64,000 bases of DNA, taken from positions 17,628 through 81,627 of the forward strand of contig CALZBR010000006.1 of NCBI GenBank assembly GCA_945621435.1, in the 5' to 3' direction. Source of the stretch: an uncultured Lachnospiraceae bacterium. GTDB lineage: Bacteria > Bacillota > Clostridia > Lachnospirales > Lachnospiraceae. This document shows, piece after piece, positions 55,096-63,949 of this stretch (position 1 is its first letter; each line of letters opens with the position of its first letter). The notes below the pieces were generated by a model. The model had not been told where the DNA came from and did no database searches. It was given only the letters and a program-made list of their open reading frames with translations. Both the position numbers and the translations under genes were made by a program.

Positions 55096-56133
55096 TTACT
55101 TCGAAATCCAATTGATTGAATGCACGTTATCCAAACTGTCATCTCCACACAGCGTCTTGACAGCTTCCTGCAGTTTCGTGTACCTGTCAGAATCCGTTGC
55201 CCCATCTCTTAAATTGGTAATGACTGATTCCTGAACAAATGAATCCGTATCCTCGTTATACCAATAAATATCTGTTGCGTTCACAATACATATCTCGTTT
55301 CTATCGTTAAATGCAACATAACCGGAAATTTGACTATCTATATTTATACTGTTTCTCTTTTGAACCGAGAGAGAGCTCTTATCGAACTCGCATACAACAA
55401 GTCTTGGCATTGCATTGTCCCCATCATAATTATTTCTAACATTATTCGGTGTTTCAATAAATGCTATTTTCGTCATGTCATCCGAAAATACCGGAACACC
55501 CAACAACATGTCAACAGAATCTGATGTGTATACTACTTCATTCTCGATGATATATGAATGCTTAACAGATTCCTCACTCCAATGTGGTACATTTTTTTCA
55601 TACATCACAAGTTTTGTACCGGGGATTGTGGTAAATGAATTTCCCACAAAACTATTAATTAATTTTTGTTCAAATATATCATAAACAAAGTACTCTGATG
55701 TAGATGGATTAACATGCGTCGTAACTCCAACTAATGATTCGGATATCCACATATAATCTAAAATTTCATTGCTGAACTCCGTATCAATTTTTATTTCAGA
55801 AATAGAATTGCCCTTTAAATCAATTACGCCAAAAATCAAAGCACCATTTTCAATTTCAAAAACTGACTTTCGATACAGAATTTTTGTATTATCAGGTGAC
55901 AAAAGCGGTGTATATTTTCCACCTGTCGATATAATCGTAATTTCATTCTGTTCACTGTCATAATGTAATATCTCGCCATTCATTTCAAATACAGCATTCG
56001 ATGTTTCCTCATCTTTAGTCAGAGAAAATAGCCGAGGAATTTTAAAGATATCAGCAGCAACACACACTCCTGTAAATGTGCAAAACAAGATAAGGATTAT
56101 AAAAAGTGCACCTATTCGTTTTTTTCTTAACAT
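55096..56133 (-). CDS. membrane-anchored beta-propeller-like protein
   Basis: This 345-aa protein has an N-terminal anchor (GALFIILILFCTFTGVCVAA) and TolB/WD-like blocks (TPLLSPDNTKILYRKS, PVFSDDMTKIAFIETP). The function is unknown; it may be a sensor or a scaffold for the neighbouring wall-active proteins. GGGAGG precedes the ATG at 56133. Confidence 0.72.
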   Translation of the reverse strand: MLRKKRIGALFIILILFCTFTGVCVAADIFKIPRLFSLTKDEETSNAVFEMNGEILHYDSEQNEITIISTGGKYTPLLSPDNTKILYRKSVFEIENGALIFGVIDLKGNSISEIKIDTEFSNEILDYMWISESLVGVTTHVNPSTSEYFVYDIFEQKLINSFVGNSFTTIPGTKLVMYEKNVPHWSEESVKHSYIIENEVVYTSDSVDMLLGVPVFSDDMTKIAFIETPNNVRNNYDGDNAMPRLVVCEFDKSSLSVQKRNSINIDSQISGYVAFNDRNEICIVNATDIYWYNEDTDSFVQESVITNLRDGATDSDRYTKLQEAVKTLCGDDSLDNVHSINWISK

Positions 56134-56192
56134 ATCAATATACCTCCCATAAATAGAAAAAAACACATTCTGAATACTTGTTCAGACAGATT

Positions 56193-57296
56193 TTAGTATG
56201 TATTTACAAGCGTTGAATAATAACTAACCTGTGGAAAATAATACCCACCGGAAATGGGAACCGATGAGCTATAAGCGGAATAGAATTCCGAAACAGTCAT
56301 AAAACCAACAAACAAATCAATATGGTATCCATTTATTGCTCCACCAGCATCTTCTGCCGTTCTATATCCTGTATCTCCGGAAACGCTACTTAACCCCTCT
56401 ATTATTACCCTTCCGCGATGATAGACAGAATTAGTTAATCCAGTAGATACGTATTGTCTCCTCGTAATATATGGTGAATCAACTGCTATGGTACGATATT
56501 CAGTCGGCGTTGTCCCCGACGAGGTGTTATTGGGTCCGCTTACGGCAATAATACTTCCATTTGTATTATATCTATACCATTGGTCTGTAGTATCATCATA
56601 ACCCGTTCCATTAATTTGGACAGCTTCCTCAAATTTACTCCATGTTGAAAATTTGCTTCTCAACGGAAAATTGTATATCGTCATAAAAAATTTATTCCCA
56701 TAAATTGCTGTACCGGATGATACCGCCTGACTTTTAGTTGTTCCTCCAAATGAAGCCGTCACGGTAAAACTCTTCTTACCATAAAATTCAATATATGCGT
56801 ATAATTGCCCACTTGAATTAGTAGTCGAGGTTGCTTTGTAAATGTATGCATCCGATCCCAATGATGTAGATAATGTTACATTAGCACCTGCCACTGGTGT
56901 TGTTCCATTTTTTATGGTAACAAGTATTCTCATCTGGCGCAATACGCGATCAGCCTCTGTTCCTGCATGCCCGGTAGAGTCACTATAGTCTATCCCTGTC
57001 CACCCTGAATGAGGACGCAACCCAGAATCGTAGTCATAACACGCATTACTAGCTGTACTCGGTATTTGACGACTCACACCTAATATGTTCTGTGGGATCT
57101 TGGTTTCAACTTTACTTATTGTTATTGATAGTCCTCTATTAATCGTACTTGTTTCTAATTCGTAGTCAGACACTTCTTTTTCGAAATTTTCAATAATGTT
57201 ATTTTGATCAGATGAACTCCCCTGCTCTGCATGTGCCATTATTCCGCTACCCGTGAACATAAGTACGCACATAAATATAGCTAATATTCTCTTCAT
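56193..57296 (-). CDS. secreted 3D-domain wall protein with Ig-like region
   Basis: This 367-aa protein has a signal peptide (ILAIFMCVLMFTGSGIMAHA) and an Ig-like fold (about 125-190, NGTTPVAGANVTLSTSL, TSTTNSSGQLYAYIEF). The C-terminal 3D domain holds GDTGYRTAEDAGGAINGYHI followed by DLFVG, carrying the three conserved aspartates of MltA/Rpf-type wall enzymes. It probably cuts or binds glycan. GGAGG precedes the ATG at 57296. It is the first gene of the secreted block, downstream of agrD. Confidence 0.82.
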   Translation of the reverse strand: MKRILAIFMCVLMFTGSGIMAHAEQGSSSDQNNIIENFEKEVSDYELETSTINRGLSITISKVETKIPQNILGVSRQIPSTASNACYDYDSGLRPHSGWTGIDYSDSTGHAGTEADRVLRQMRILVTIKNGTTPVAGANVTLSTSLGSDAYIYKATSTTNSSGQLYAYIEFYGKKSFTVTASFGGTTKSQAVSSGTAIYGNKFFMTIYNFPLRSKFSTWSKFEEAVQINGTGYDDTTDQWYRYNTNGSIIAVSGPNNTSSGTTPTEYRTIAVDSPYITRRQYVSTGLTNSVYHRGRVIIEGLSSVSGDTGYRTAEDAGGAINGYHIDLFVGFMTVSEFYSAYSSSVPISGGYYFPQVSYYSTLVNTY

Positions 57297-57614
57297 AATG
57301 ATTTCCTCCGTTTGTATTATTTTCTCTGCCGGAATGAATAATCTCATAACCATACCTATAATGCAGGCTAAATCAGCACTGCATTATAGGTATCATAGAT
57401 TTAGGCAGTTTCCTGTCTTTCCCCACCGGAAAAGATTTAGAATACTTAATCCGATAGTACCTCCATGTAAAAGAGGTTTATTCTTTTACATTCTTGCATT
57501 CACGCATCCGCTTTACTGCTTCAGGTTTTTCGGCTGATAGTTAATCCATGGACAGGTTGTTGTCACCTAATAACCTAACTTGCTCTCTGACATTTTCTCC
57601 TTTTCTACCCTCCG
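57297..57614. promoter_or_regulatory. gap between agrD and the secreted-protein block
   Basis: No gene longer than a few codons. At 57352-57393 there is a perfect 15-bp inverted repeat (ATACCTATAATGCAG / CTGCATTATAGGTAT) with a 12-base spacer; each arm holds a TATAAT reading outward or inward. A T-run is lacking, so I favour a regulatory site over a terminator. Confidence 0.55.
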
Positions 57615-57749
57615 TTACTTTTTCAAAAGCTTTTTTCTTGCATCTTTTGATAGCTTTGCTTCATAACAATAAGGCCAGGACACCACATCAACTGCCTTCT
57701 GTGCAGTTTTCCTGCCTAATGCAGCAATTAACTTATTCATCTGCTTCAT
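57615..57749 (-). CDS. agrD: AgrD-type autoinducer prepeptide
   Basis: This 44-codon gene has AAAGGAGGG before its ATG and overlaps the last 17 bp of agrB. The pattern is that of AgrD: an amphipathic N-terminal helix (MNKLIAALGRKTAQKAVDVV, residues 4-23), a short hydrophobic core SWPYC (24-28), then the charged tail YEAKLSKDARKKLLKK. Aligning YEAKL with the YQPxxP element of clostridial AgrD puts Ser24 at the ring position usually held by Cys, so the signal may be a lactone of SWPYC. Cys28 could alternatively be the ring residue. Confidence 0.82.
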   Translation of the reverse strand: MKQMNKLIAALGRKTAQKAVDVVSWPYCYEAKLSKDARKKLLKK

Positions 57750-58323
57750 TTCGCACCCTCCTTTCTTTTGTAAGAATCGCTAACAGTGCCACTTCATCCA
57801 TTGTCGTCAAAACAGAATAAGATACCTTTATATTCCATTTCAAAGCAAACACTGCTACGAAAATAAAAAGAAATGAATACAAGTATAGCTTAACCAAATA
57901 TTCTTTTCTTTTATCTTCTGAAATCTTTCCGCTGCTATTCCATGCCGGTGCCACGCACATACTCAGGAAATAACAGATAACCATGAAGCCCATTTCAACT
58001 ATATGTGTACATAACAATTCAGATATTGCATCAACGAACATAAGATTCATTAACATGCACGACGATGTCACAATTGTGCATCCGATTCTTGTCTTGGCAT
58101 GATAGCCACCTGCGTACTGTCGCAAGCAGACAAATACCAAAACAAACAGGAACGCATACAATAACTTACCAAACACAGCCCCTATACTTATAAGTATCAG
58201 TGTCTGACCCAGACAGGAAAAGAATGCTTCATATCCATATCTGTATATTTCAATTTCATCTTGCTCAATTACTTTTCTGCATACCAAAAAATCAGTTACA
58301 ATGCAGGATAGTTTTTTACTCAT
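57733..58323 (-). CDS. agrB: AgrB, peptide-processing membrane protease
   Basis: This 196-aa membrane endopeptidase cleaves and cyclises AgrD. The signature is RQYAGGYHAKTRIGC with catalytic His75 and Cys82 at the family spacing (His77 and Cys84 in S. aureus). About five hydrophobic segments are visible. It ends inside the agrD start. It follows agrC by 69 bp. Confidence 0.93.
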   Translation of the reverse strand: MSKKLSCIVTDFLVCRKVIEQDEIEIYRYGYEAFFSCLGQTLILISIGAVFGKLLYAFLFVLVFVCLRQYAGGYHAKTRIGCTIVTSSCMLMNLMFVDAISELLCTHIVEMGFMVICYFLSMCVAPAWNSSGKISEDKRKEYLVKLYLYSFLFIFVAVFALKWNIKVSYSVLTTMDEVALLAILTKERRVRNEADE

Positions 58324-58392
58324 TTCAACACCCCTTTACTCACATCGTAACTGATTTATTTGAATTTTCAATATATGTGGCACAGATTGCGC

Positions 58393-59706
58393 TTATAAGG
58401 CACGTTTTGCATTTTCAGGTATCACTATTGTTACCAAAAAAGAATTGTCCTCCTCTGCTAATACAAAAGTACCCTCCATTTTCTCTACCAGTTTTTTTAC
58501 GCTTTTAATGCCCTTTCCATGATCGATTTTATCTTGTTTGACTGTTTGTAATGTAGGATTATGCTTTAGAACTGAGCTGCTGATTGAATTCTTCACCTGA
58601 AGGAAAAGATTCCCTTTATGTCTGGTCATTTCCACTCTGATCCGGCGATTGTCTTCTCCCAGCTCTGCTTCTATTGCATTATCCAAAAGATTAGACAGGA
58701 TAATTCCAAGGTCAATCTGTTGTTCTTCTCCAATACTGCCGCTGATTTCAATCTCACAGGATATTCCATGCTTCCTGCATACAGCGGATTTATTGTTCAA
58801 CACTGTGTTAATCACGCTACTGTCTGTATGGTAGATTTGCTCCCCTTCAAACCTACTCTGGAGCAATTCTTCCAGGTACAATTCCGTTTTTTCTGCCCCC
58901 TCTGTTCGAAGTATCCCCTGAGCCATTGTCAGATAATGCTTTAAATCATGCCGTAAAATACGAATGTTCTCTGCCATTTCATTCATTTTTTCAAGTCTTT
59001 CTTTCTCTTCCTGCAGTTTCATGGCAAGCACCCGGTTCTCCAACTGATAACGTTGTTGTCTGTTCAAGTAATATAAACAAATGCTTACAGCTATGCAGAT
59101 TGCCAACAATCCCAAGGTAACATAAACAAGCTCGGCTTCTTCACTTTTTGACAGGTTTCCGGTATTTGTAATATTTACAATAACGCAGCCATTCAGCAGC
59201 GCTCCCAGATACATCAGTCCACCCACGACCCATTGCTGCAAAAAAAACTGAATCCTTTGATGCAGTAAAACGACAGATATCAGTGTAAGGAGGAACAGAA
59301 TCTTATGTATAATCAGAGTCAGTATTCGCAATGAGCTTCCAGTCCTTGTGATGATATCAAAGTCCACATGAAAAAACGCAGTGATTCCATAGATAATGAT
59401 CATATCTGTAATCATCTGGATACTGTAAAACAATAAAACATATATTAACTTGGTCTTCCATTTACCCCCAAGAAAGACTACAGAAAATAAAAATGCCGCT
59501 GTTAACAAACAGATAAGTGTGACCATAGAGTTTTCGAAAATATCCTGTAAAAAAGCTAGTCCTCCGGCAAACACTAAAGCACCCATTCCAAACAACGGTT
59601 TACTAATTTTTTTATTTCTTGAAAACAGCACTGTCAAAAATATCACCGCTGCAATAGCATCAAACAGACTTGCTCCGTATTCAATCAGACAATATATTGC
59701 ACCCAT
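58393..59706 (-). CDS. agrC: AgrC-like sensor histidine kinase
   Basis: This 437-aa receptor kinase has six or seven hydrophobic segments in its first 210 residues and a coiled-coil stretch. The His box is RILRHDLKHYLTMAQ; the GHKL ATPase has IILSNLLDNAIEAE and DHGKGIKSVKKLVEKM. It presumably binds the AgrD-derived peptide. Its start overlaps the regulator gene by 26 bp. Confidence 0.93.
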   Translation of the reverse strand: MGAIYCLIEYGASLFDAIAAVIFLTVLFSRNKKISKPLFGMGALVFAGGLAFLQDIFENSMVTLICLLTAAFLFSVVFLGGKWKTKLIYVLLFYSIQMITDMIIIYGITAFFHVDFDIITRTGSSLRILTLIIHKILFLLTLISVVLLHQRIQFFLQQWVVGGLMYLGALLNGCVIVNITNTGNLSKSEEAELVYVTLGLLAICIAVSICLYYLNRQQRYQLENRVLAMKLQEEKERLEKMNEMAENIRILRHDLKHYLTMAQGILRTEGAEKTELYLEELLQSRFEGEQIYHTDSSVINTVLNNKSAVCRKHGISCEIEISGSIGEEQQIDLGIILSNLLDNAIEAELGEDNRRIRVEMTRHKGNLFLQVKNSISSSVLKHNPTLQTVKQDKIDHGKGIKSVKKLVEKMEGTFVLAEEDNSFLVTIVIPENAKRAL

Positions 59707-60412
59707 GTATCAGTTTCTCCAACTCCTTTGTGTATTTATCTTGAATGCTATTAATATTCTTCCTGCTGACAGGAAGCTTTTCTTCATTATCCAGAATAAC
59801 CCCTTGTAAACTCAGTGTTTTTATATAACGTATATTCACCAGATATCCCATATGGATTCGAATAAATCCGTATTCTTCCAGCTTCCTTTCATAATCCGAG
59901 ATTTTACCTCTTGTTTTTCCTATACCATTGTTTGTATGTATCTCAATATAGTGAAGATTACTTTCTATATACAAAACATCCCTTACCGGATAATGAGTCT
60001 CAACATGACCCTTTTTAATGCATAGCATATGTATTTCGGAAGCAATTTTCTGTTCCGCTGCTAAAATTGCTTCTTCCAGTTCCTCATGAATACGGTTTTT
60101 TCTGATAAATCGTAATGGTCTGTAACGCAAACTCATAAAGACAAACTCTGAACGATTCGTGAGAAAAATAATTACTATAAATGGAGATTTACCGGTTAAG
60201 TCGTTTGCTATCTCCAGTCCGTCAACCTCAGGCATATCAATATCAAGAAGTACCACCTCTATCTGATGACTCAAGATATCTTCTACCATGGTATCTGCAT
60301 CCGAGAACTCGAAAACATCAGGCTTAACACTTAACCTGTGTGTAATCCGTTCTAACTCCTTCCGTGCAATGGAAATATCTTCTTTTCTGTCATCGCAAAT
60401 CGCAATTTTCAT
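59681..60412 (-). CDS. agrA: AgrA-like LytTR response regulator
   Basis: This 243-aa regulator has a receiver domain (MKIAICDDRKED, phosphorylated Asp in VVLLDIDMPEVDGLE, FLTNRSEF, RPLRFIRK). A LytTR domain follows (YPVRDVLYIESNLHYIEIHT, IHMGYLVNIRYIKTL). It is the first gene of the agr cassette and is read with agrC. AGGAAGG is upstream of the ATG. Likely targets are its own operon and the secreted-protein genes downstream, but no LytTR repeat is plain there. Confidence 0.93.
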   Translation of the reverse strand: MKIAICDDRKEDISIARKELERITHRLSVKPDVFEFSDADTMVEDILSHQIEVVLLDIDMPEVDGLEIANDLTGKSPFIVIIFLTNRSEFVFMSLRYRPLRFIRKNRIHEELEEAILAAEQKIASEIHMLCIKKGHVETHYPVRDVLYIESNLHYIEIHTNNGIGKTRGKISDYERKLEEYGFIRIHMGYLVNIRYIKTLSLQGVILDNEEKLPVSRKNINSIQDKYTKELEKLIHGCNILSD

Positions 60413-60722
60413 AAATACACTGCCTTCCTTGAGGTATCAGCCCCCATTAACCTTATGTACTTCCATATTAATCCATCAATGCCATTCAGTTATGCATCAC
60501 TTCAGTGACATGCAAAAGTGTCTGACACCTGTCAGGTACAACCAAAATATCCTATCCGCCTCCGTCCAAAGAGAAATAGGGATTTCATGTATCGGGTTGC
60601 ATTGATTTCTTCACCATTATACTGCGTTATGAGACAGATATGCAATCTGTCTCTTTATTGATTGGTACTGCATTTCTATTCCATCTTGCACTAGCTATGG
60701 TACCAAAATAGTAATCCCAAAC
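60413..60722. promoter_or_regulatory. agr leader and promoter region
   Basis: On the minus strand TTGCAT (60645-60640), 18 bp, TATAAT (60621-60616) would start a leader of about 195 nt. A perfect inverted repeat GAGACAGAT-ATGCA-ATCTGTCTC (60631-60653) overlaps the -35 box. A palindromic stretch rich in GTGTCTGACACC lies at 60514-60537. Confidence 0.55.
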
Positions 60723-61733
60723 TTACTCTTTTTCACTCAGATAGATCCGCATCCTGCTCTAAATGAAGTGAATAAAAGAATCTCCGTTAAGCTTTGCCTG
60801 ATATTCCTCACTCAGAAGAAAACGGATGAACTCCCACGCTCCCTCCTTCTTCTCCGAAGCATTATTGATGCAGATGGAGCCGCCATACAATAGAGCTCCC
60901 GGCATTACCTCGGTTTCTACCCCAAAAGAACCATACGCCATTTCCGCTCTGATGACATCACTGGGACGATTCATTGACAGTTCCAGGAAAAGGGCATCCC
61001 TGCCCAGTCTTAAATCAACAGCTCTTCCTTCTTCTCCGGAATGTCCATAGGCTTCAGCCAGAAGAATTCCTTCTTTCAGCTCCTGCCTGTCAGTCAGATC
61101 CATTGAGAAGTAGCTGTACAGATACCAAAGGGTCTCCATGGGAATTCTGGCCATCAGGGTAGTCGCTCCGGTCTCTTTCATGAGACCGGACAGATCTTCA
61201 AATCATATTTTTCCATCCCCCATATACTCTTTTCCCCCCAACATTACAGAGATTCCAAAGCTCGGACAGATACCGTATATTCCGCCCTTCACTTCGTAAG
61301 CATACAGGATTTCCTCGATATACTCTTCTTTCTTCAGGTCCCTTTCCATATAGGGAAGCAGATTCACCAGTACTCCCTTGTCAATATAGGTCTGCATACG
61401 CATGTCCCCAAACAGTAAATCCTCACCTCTTCTGGACAGGATTCTCATAGCATGGCTGGTATAATAATCCTCATACTCCATGGAGGGATAGGCGATTACC
61501 TCAATCCTGTATTTCTCATTGGTCTCGTTAAAGCCATTCACCTGTAACATCAAATCCGTACTGCCCTGCCATACTCCGAGGGTAACCACCTCCCGCTTAT
61601 CATCGGGATCGGCAGTTGTAAGAATCACCGCACCGCCGGCATTCTGATTTTCATCGGAATTCCTCGCTCCGCATCCGAACAATAAAGTACAGACAAGCAA
61701 CAATGTCATAATTTTTATCATGATTTTCTTCAC
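60723..61733 (-). pseudogene. broken sugar-type solute-binding lipoprotein
   Basis: The gene starts GTG at 61733 (RBS AAGGGGG) with a lipobox (LLVCTLLFGCGARN). It runs as a normal extracellular solute-binding protein to KEYMGDGKI, stops, continues in another frame (LMARIPMETLWYLYSY, GSICINNASEKKEGAWEFI) to GDSFIHFI and a stop, then in the same frame ends SRMRIYLSEKE and stop at 60723. So it has one frameshift near 61190 and a deletion plus stop near 60765. No transporter genes lie beside it. Confidence 0.85.
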
Positions 61734-62108
61734 ATTTATTCCCCCTTTAAATAAAAAGCTGTGCCGTTGGGATCTATTTGCGATAGACTCCATTTGTAGT
61801 CTATAGCAAATAGACTTACGAGTCAAGAGATTTTTTCCCCAATAAACTCGGTTTATAATTTTCAATAATGCTCTTGCATTGTTTGCGATAATATTGTATC
61901 ATATTTTAAAAGCAGAGCACATTACCTAAGACATATCTTTTTCAAATCTGAATGAAAACTAAAGTCTGAATCGTATCTTGCTTTTACTTCTAATCAAATA
62001 ATTCTATGAAAGAAAAAGCAGGAGACAATCATTCGGATGTGAGTGCGGATATGTACCACATGCCGGTATGTCATGTTTGTGACCGCTTCTCCTGCGAAGG
62101 AGGTTATC
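61734..62108. other. gap with long inverted repeat
   Basis: It holds CTATTTGCGATAGACT (61774-61789) and AGTCTATAGCAAATAG (61798-61813), a 16-bp inverted repeat with one mismatch and an 8-bp centre, about 40 bp upstream of the pseudogene start. The rest is AT-rich without a gene. Confidence 0.6.
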
Positions 62109-62423
62109 ATGGCTCAAAATATTGACACACCGTACATCACGAACCCGGCACTCAGAAAGCAGCTGGAGGAATCTGTTACAGGGAAGATGAAATATACCCT
62201 GATGAACGATTTTCTGGCAAAGTACGGGCTGCAGAAGGATTTGTTTGCGCTCAAGGGACTGCTGGCGGCATTGCTGGGCAACGCTTTTTAAAGCGAAAAC
62301 GTGGGAGGAGCTGCGGATGATTGCAAAGAACAATGAGAGAATGGAACCCCTGGTAAACACGGCAAGCAAAAGGAAGATGAACTGAGACAACTAAAGCTTA
62401 AGCTGGCACAATACGAAGGATAA
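62109..62423 (+). pseudogene. remnant of a PD-(D/E)XK (Rpn-type) transposase/nuclease
   Basis: The N-terminal piece (TGKMKYTLMNDFLAKYGLQK, ALKGLLAALL) matches the start of the Rpn-type family common in Lachnospiraceae. It stops at 62291. A few bases on, the C-terminal type segment KTWEELRMIAKNNERMEPL and then LRQLKLKLAQYEG appear in other frames. The central nuclease core is gone. AAGGAGG still precedes the ATG. Confidence 0.6.
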
Positions 62424-62424
62424 T

Positions 62425-63024
62425 TCAGAACAAGCTCATTTGTTCATAGTCCGTCTGTCTTTCCAGCAGACAAGGCTTCTTTTTCAACAATTCAGAAATG
62501 GAACTTTCGTTCAAAATCCATCGTGTAATCTCCTCTTCTTCCAAGATCAGTGGCATTCTGTCATGGACCGGCTTCATAGAAGAATTTGCCGCTGTCGTGA
62601 GAATTACAAAACAATCCCCGTTCTCATAACGGTTATAACATCCCGCCATAAAAAGTACCGGCGCATCCGCGCGCCTAAAAATATTCTTTTCCTTTTTACT
62701 GTTCCACTCGTAAAAATGAGTAGCAGGGATCACAATTCTCCTACTTCTGATTCCTTCCCTAAAGCTTGGTTTTTCAAGGGCTGTCTCGCTTCTTGCATTA
62801 AAAATAACTGATGTGGATCCGGGAAATCCCCAACGCAGTGTTTTGCAACATAGCCCTTTCCCGTCCTGCATTAGTATGGGTGCAAGCTCCGTCGGATGAA
62901 CATCTTTGGCTGCAAATTGTATATTGGCAATTGCATTGTCTCGCCTGATTTTTTCATTTACTTGTCGGATGACTCTTTCTATTTCTTTTGCTGTGTCATC
63001 ATCCACGTAATATCGTCCGCACAT
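62425..63024 (-). CDS. SRAP family protein (YedK/HMCES-like)
   Basis: This 199-aa protein forms a protective crosslink with abasic sites in single-stranded DNA. The start at 63024 is fixed by chemistry: MCGRYY leaves Cys2 as the N-terminal nucleophile. Other active-site parts are FNARSET (Asn), THFYEWN (Glu) and PVHDRMPLIL (His). A longer frame upstream is rejected. No LexA box is obvious in front. Confidence 0.92.
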   Translation of the reverse strand: MCGRYYVDDDTAKEIERVIRQVNEKIRRDNAIANIQFAAKDVHPTELAPILMQDGKGLCCKTLRWGFPGSTSVIFNARSETALEKPSFREGIRSRRIVIPATHFYEWNSKKEKNIFRRADAPVLFMAGCYNRYENGDCFVILTTAANSSMKPVHDRMPLILEEEEITRWILNESSISELLKKKPCLLERQTDYEQMSLF

Positions 63025-63056
63025 GTTATATACTTCCTTCCAAAAATATCTTTGTT

Positions 63057-63596
63057 TCAAAAGCCCTGCTTAGTATATTGTATTTCCCATAGGATACACC
63101 CTGCTACCATCAAATATACCAATAAGGTAACCATCTTTTTTGCTTTTGTAGTATATAGCCTATCTGTGACCGGTCTGATAATCTTAAAAAATAAGAGTGC
63201 CATCAATCCAAAAATGCAGCTACTGATTAACGATACACGATTTTGAAAATTTAGCGGCCACCCCTCATAAGTCCAGAAACTATACCCATAGATGTGCTCA
63301 AGTACATAGGATGCTGCCAGTTCCACTGCTGTTGTCACTGTAACGCTTCCCATGAAAATCACCACCGTATTTTTCACTCTGTGAAAAATTAGAAGCAGGA
63401 CAAGCATCCCAACCCCATAAATAGGACACAGTGGCAGATGCAGAACGCCTCTGTCGTAATATGTCCTGAATAAACAGTAGACCGTCGCAACCTCATATAG
63501 CCACCCGACAAAAGAAGCTATCAGGAATTGTAGCATAGTTTTAGAAACAAAATAGTAAAACTCTTTTGTTTCTTTTATTTTCATCTTTAATTTCAT
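63057..63596 (-). CDS. CmpB-like putative ABC transporter permease (PF06541)
   Basis: This 179-aa membrane protein has five hydrophobic segments and the family pattern FLIASFVGWLYEVATVY, RGVLHLPLCPIYGVGML, VELAASYVLEHIYG and NFQNRVSL. Its function is unproven despite the name. GAGGAAAT precedes the ATG. Confidence 0.85.
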   Translation of the reverse strand: MKLKMKIKETKEFYYFVSKTMLQFLIASFVGWLYEVATVYCLFRTYYDRGVLHLPLCPIYGVGMLVLLLIFHRVKNTVVIFMGSVTVTTAVELAASYVLEHIYGYSFWTYEGWPLNFQNRVSLISSCIFGLMALLFFKIIRPVTDRLYTTKAKKMVTLLVYLMVAGCILWEIQYTKQGF

Positions 63597-63620
63597 ATTT
63601 CCTCATTTACCTACGATATG

Positions 63621-63664
63621 TATAAAAAGAAAAAGCATAAGAATGCATCATTCTTATGCTTTTA
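63621..63664 (-). terminator. terminator after the tRNA genes
   Basis: On the minus strand AAAAGCATAAGAATG pairs with CATTCTTATGCTTTT around a 3-base loop, followed by TCTTTTT. Confidence 0.85.
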
Positions 63665-63667
63665 CAG

Positions 63668-63739
63668 AGGTGCGGGCCGGATTTGAACCGGCGGATAACG
63701 GTGTTGCAGACCGGGGCCTTACCACTTGGCTACCGCACC
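63668..63739 (-). tRNA. tRNA-Cys (GCA)
   Basis: Cloverleaf with acceptor stem GGTGCGG/CCGCACC, anticodon GCA in CTGCAAC and T-loop GGTTCAAATCC; discriminator U. CCA is not encoded. Confidence 0.95.
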
Positions 63740-63776
63740 ATATTTAGTTAATATTATGCATCTATAGACACATATA

Positions 63777-63848
63777 TGACTCCAACGGGAATCGAACCCG
63801 TGTTACCGCCGTGAAAGGGCGATGTCTTAACCGCTTGACCATGGAGCC
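63777..63848 (-). tRNA. tRNA-Glu (UUC)
   Basis: Acceptor stem GGCTCCA/TGGAGTC, anticodon TTC in CTTTCAC, T-loop GGTTCGATTCC, discriminator A. Confidence 0.95.
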
Positions 63849-63949
63849 GTAAAACTTTCATTCATACGTTCTCAGTGAATGAAACCAGGAGCACAAGTGC
63901 CCGTTTTACTCTCTTCCAAGAGTATCCTCATGCACTTTCACGTAAAAAG

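Noticed and set aside
60514..60537. GTGTCTGACACC-type palindrome
   Set aside because: Resembles a dispersed clostridial repeat, but only one copy is in the window, so repeat status cannot be shown here.
62004..62390. 128-codon minus-strand frame
   Set aside because: Runs antisense over the Rpn remnant, with no ribosome site.
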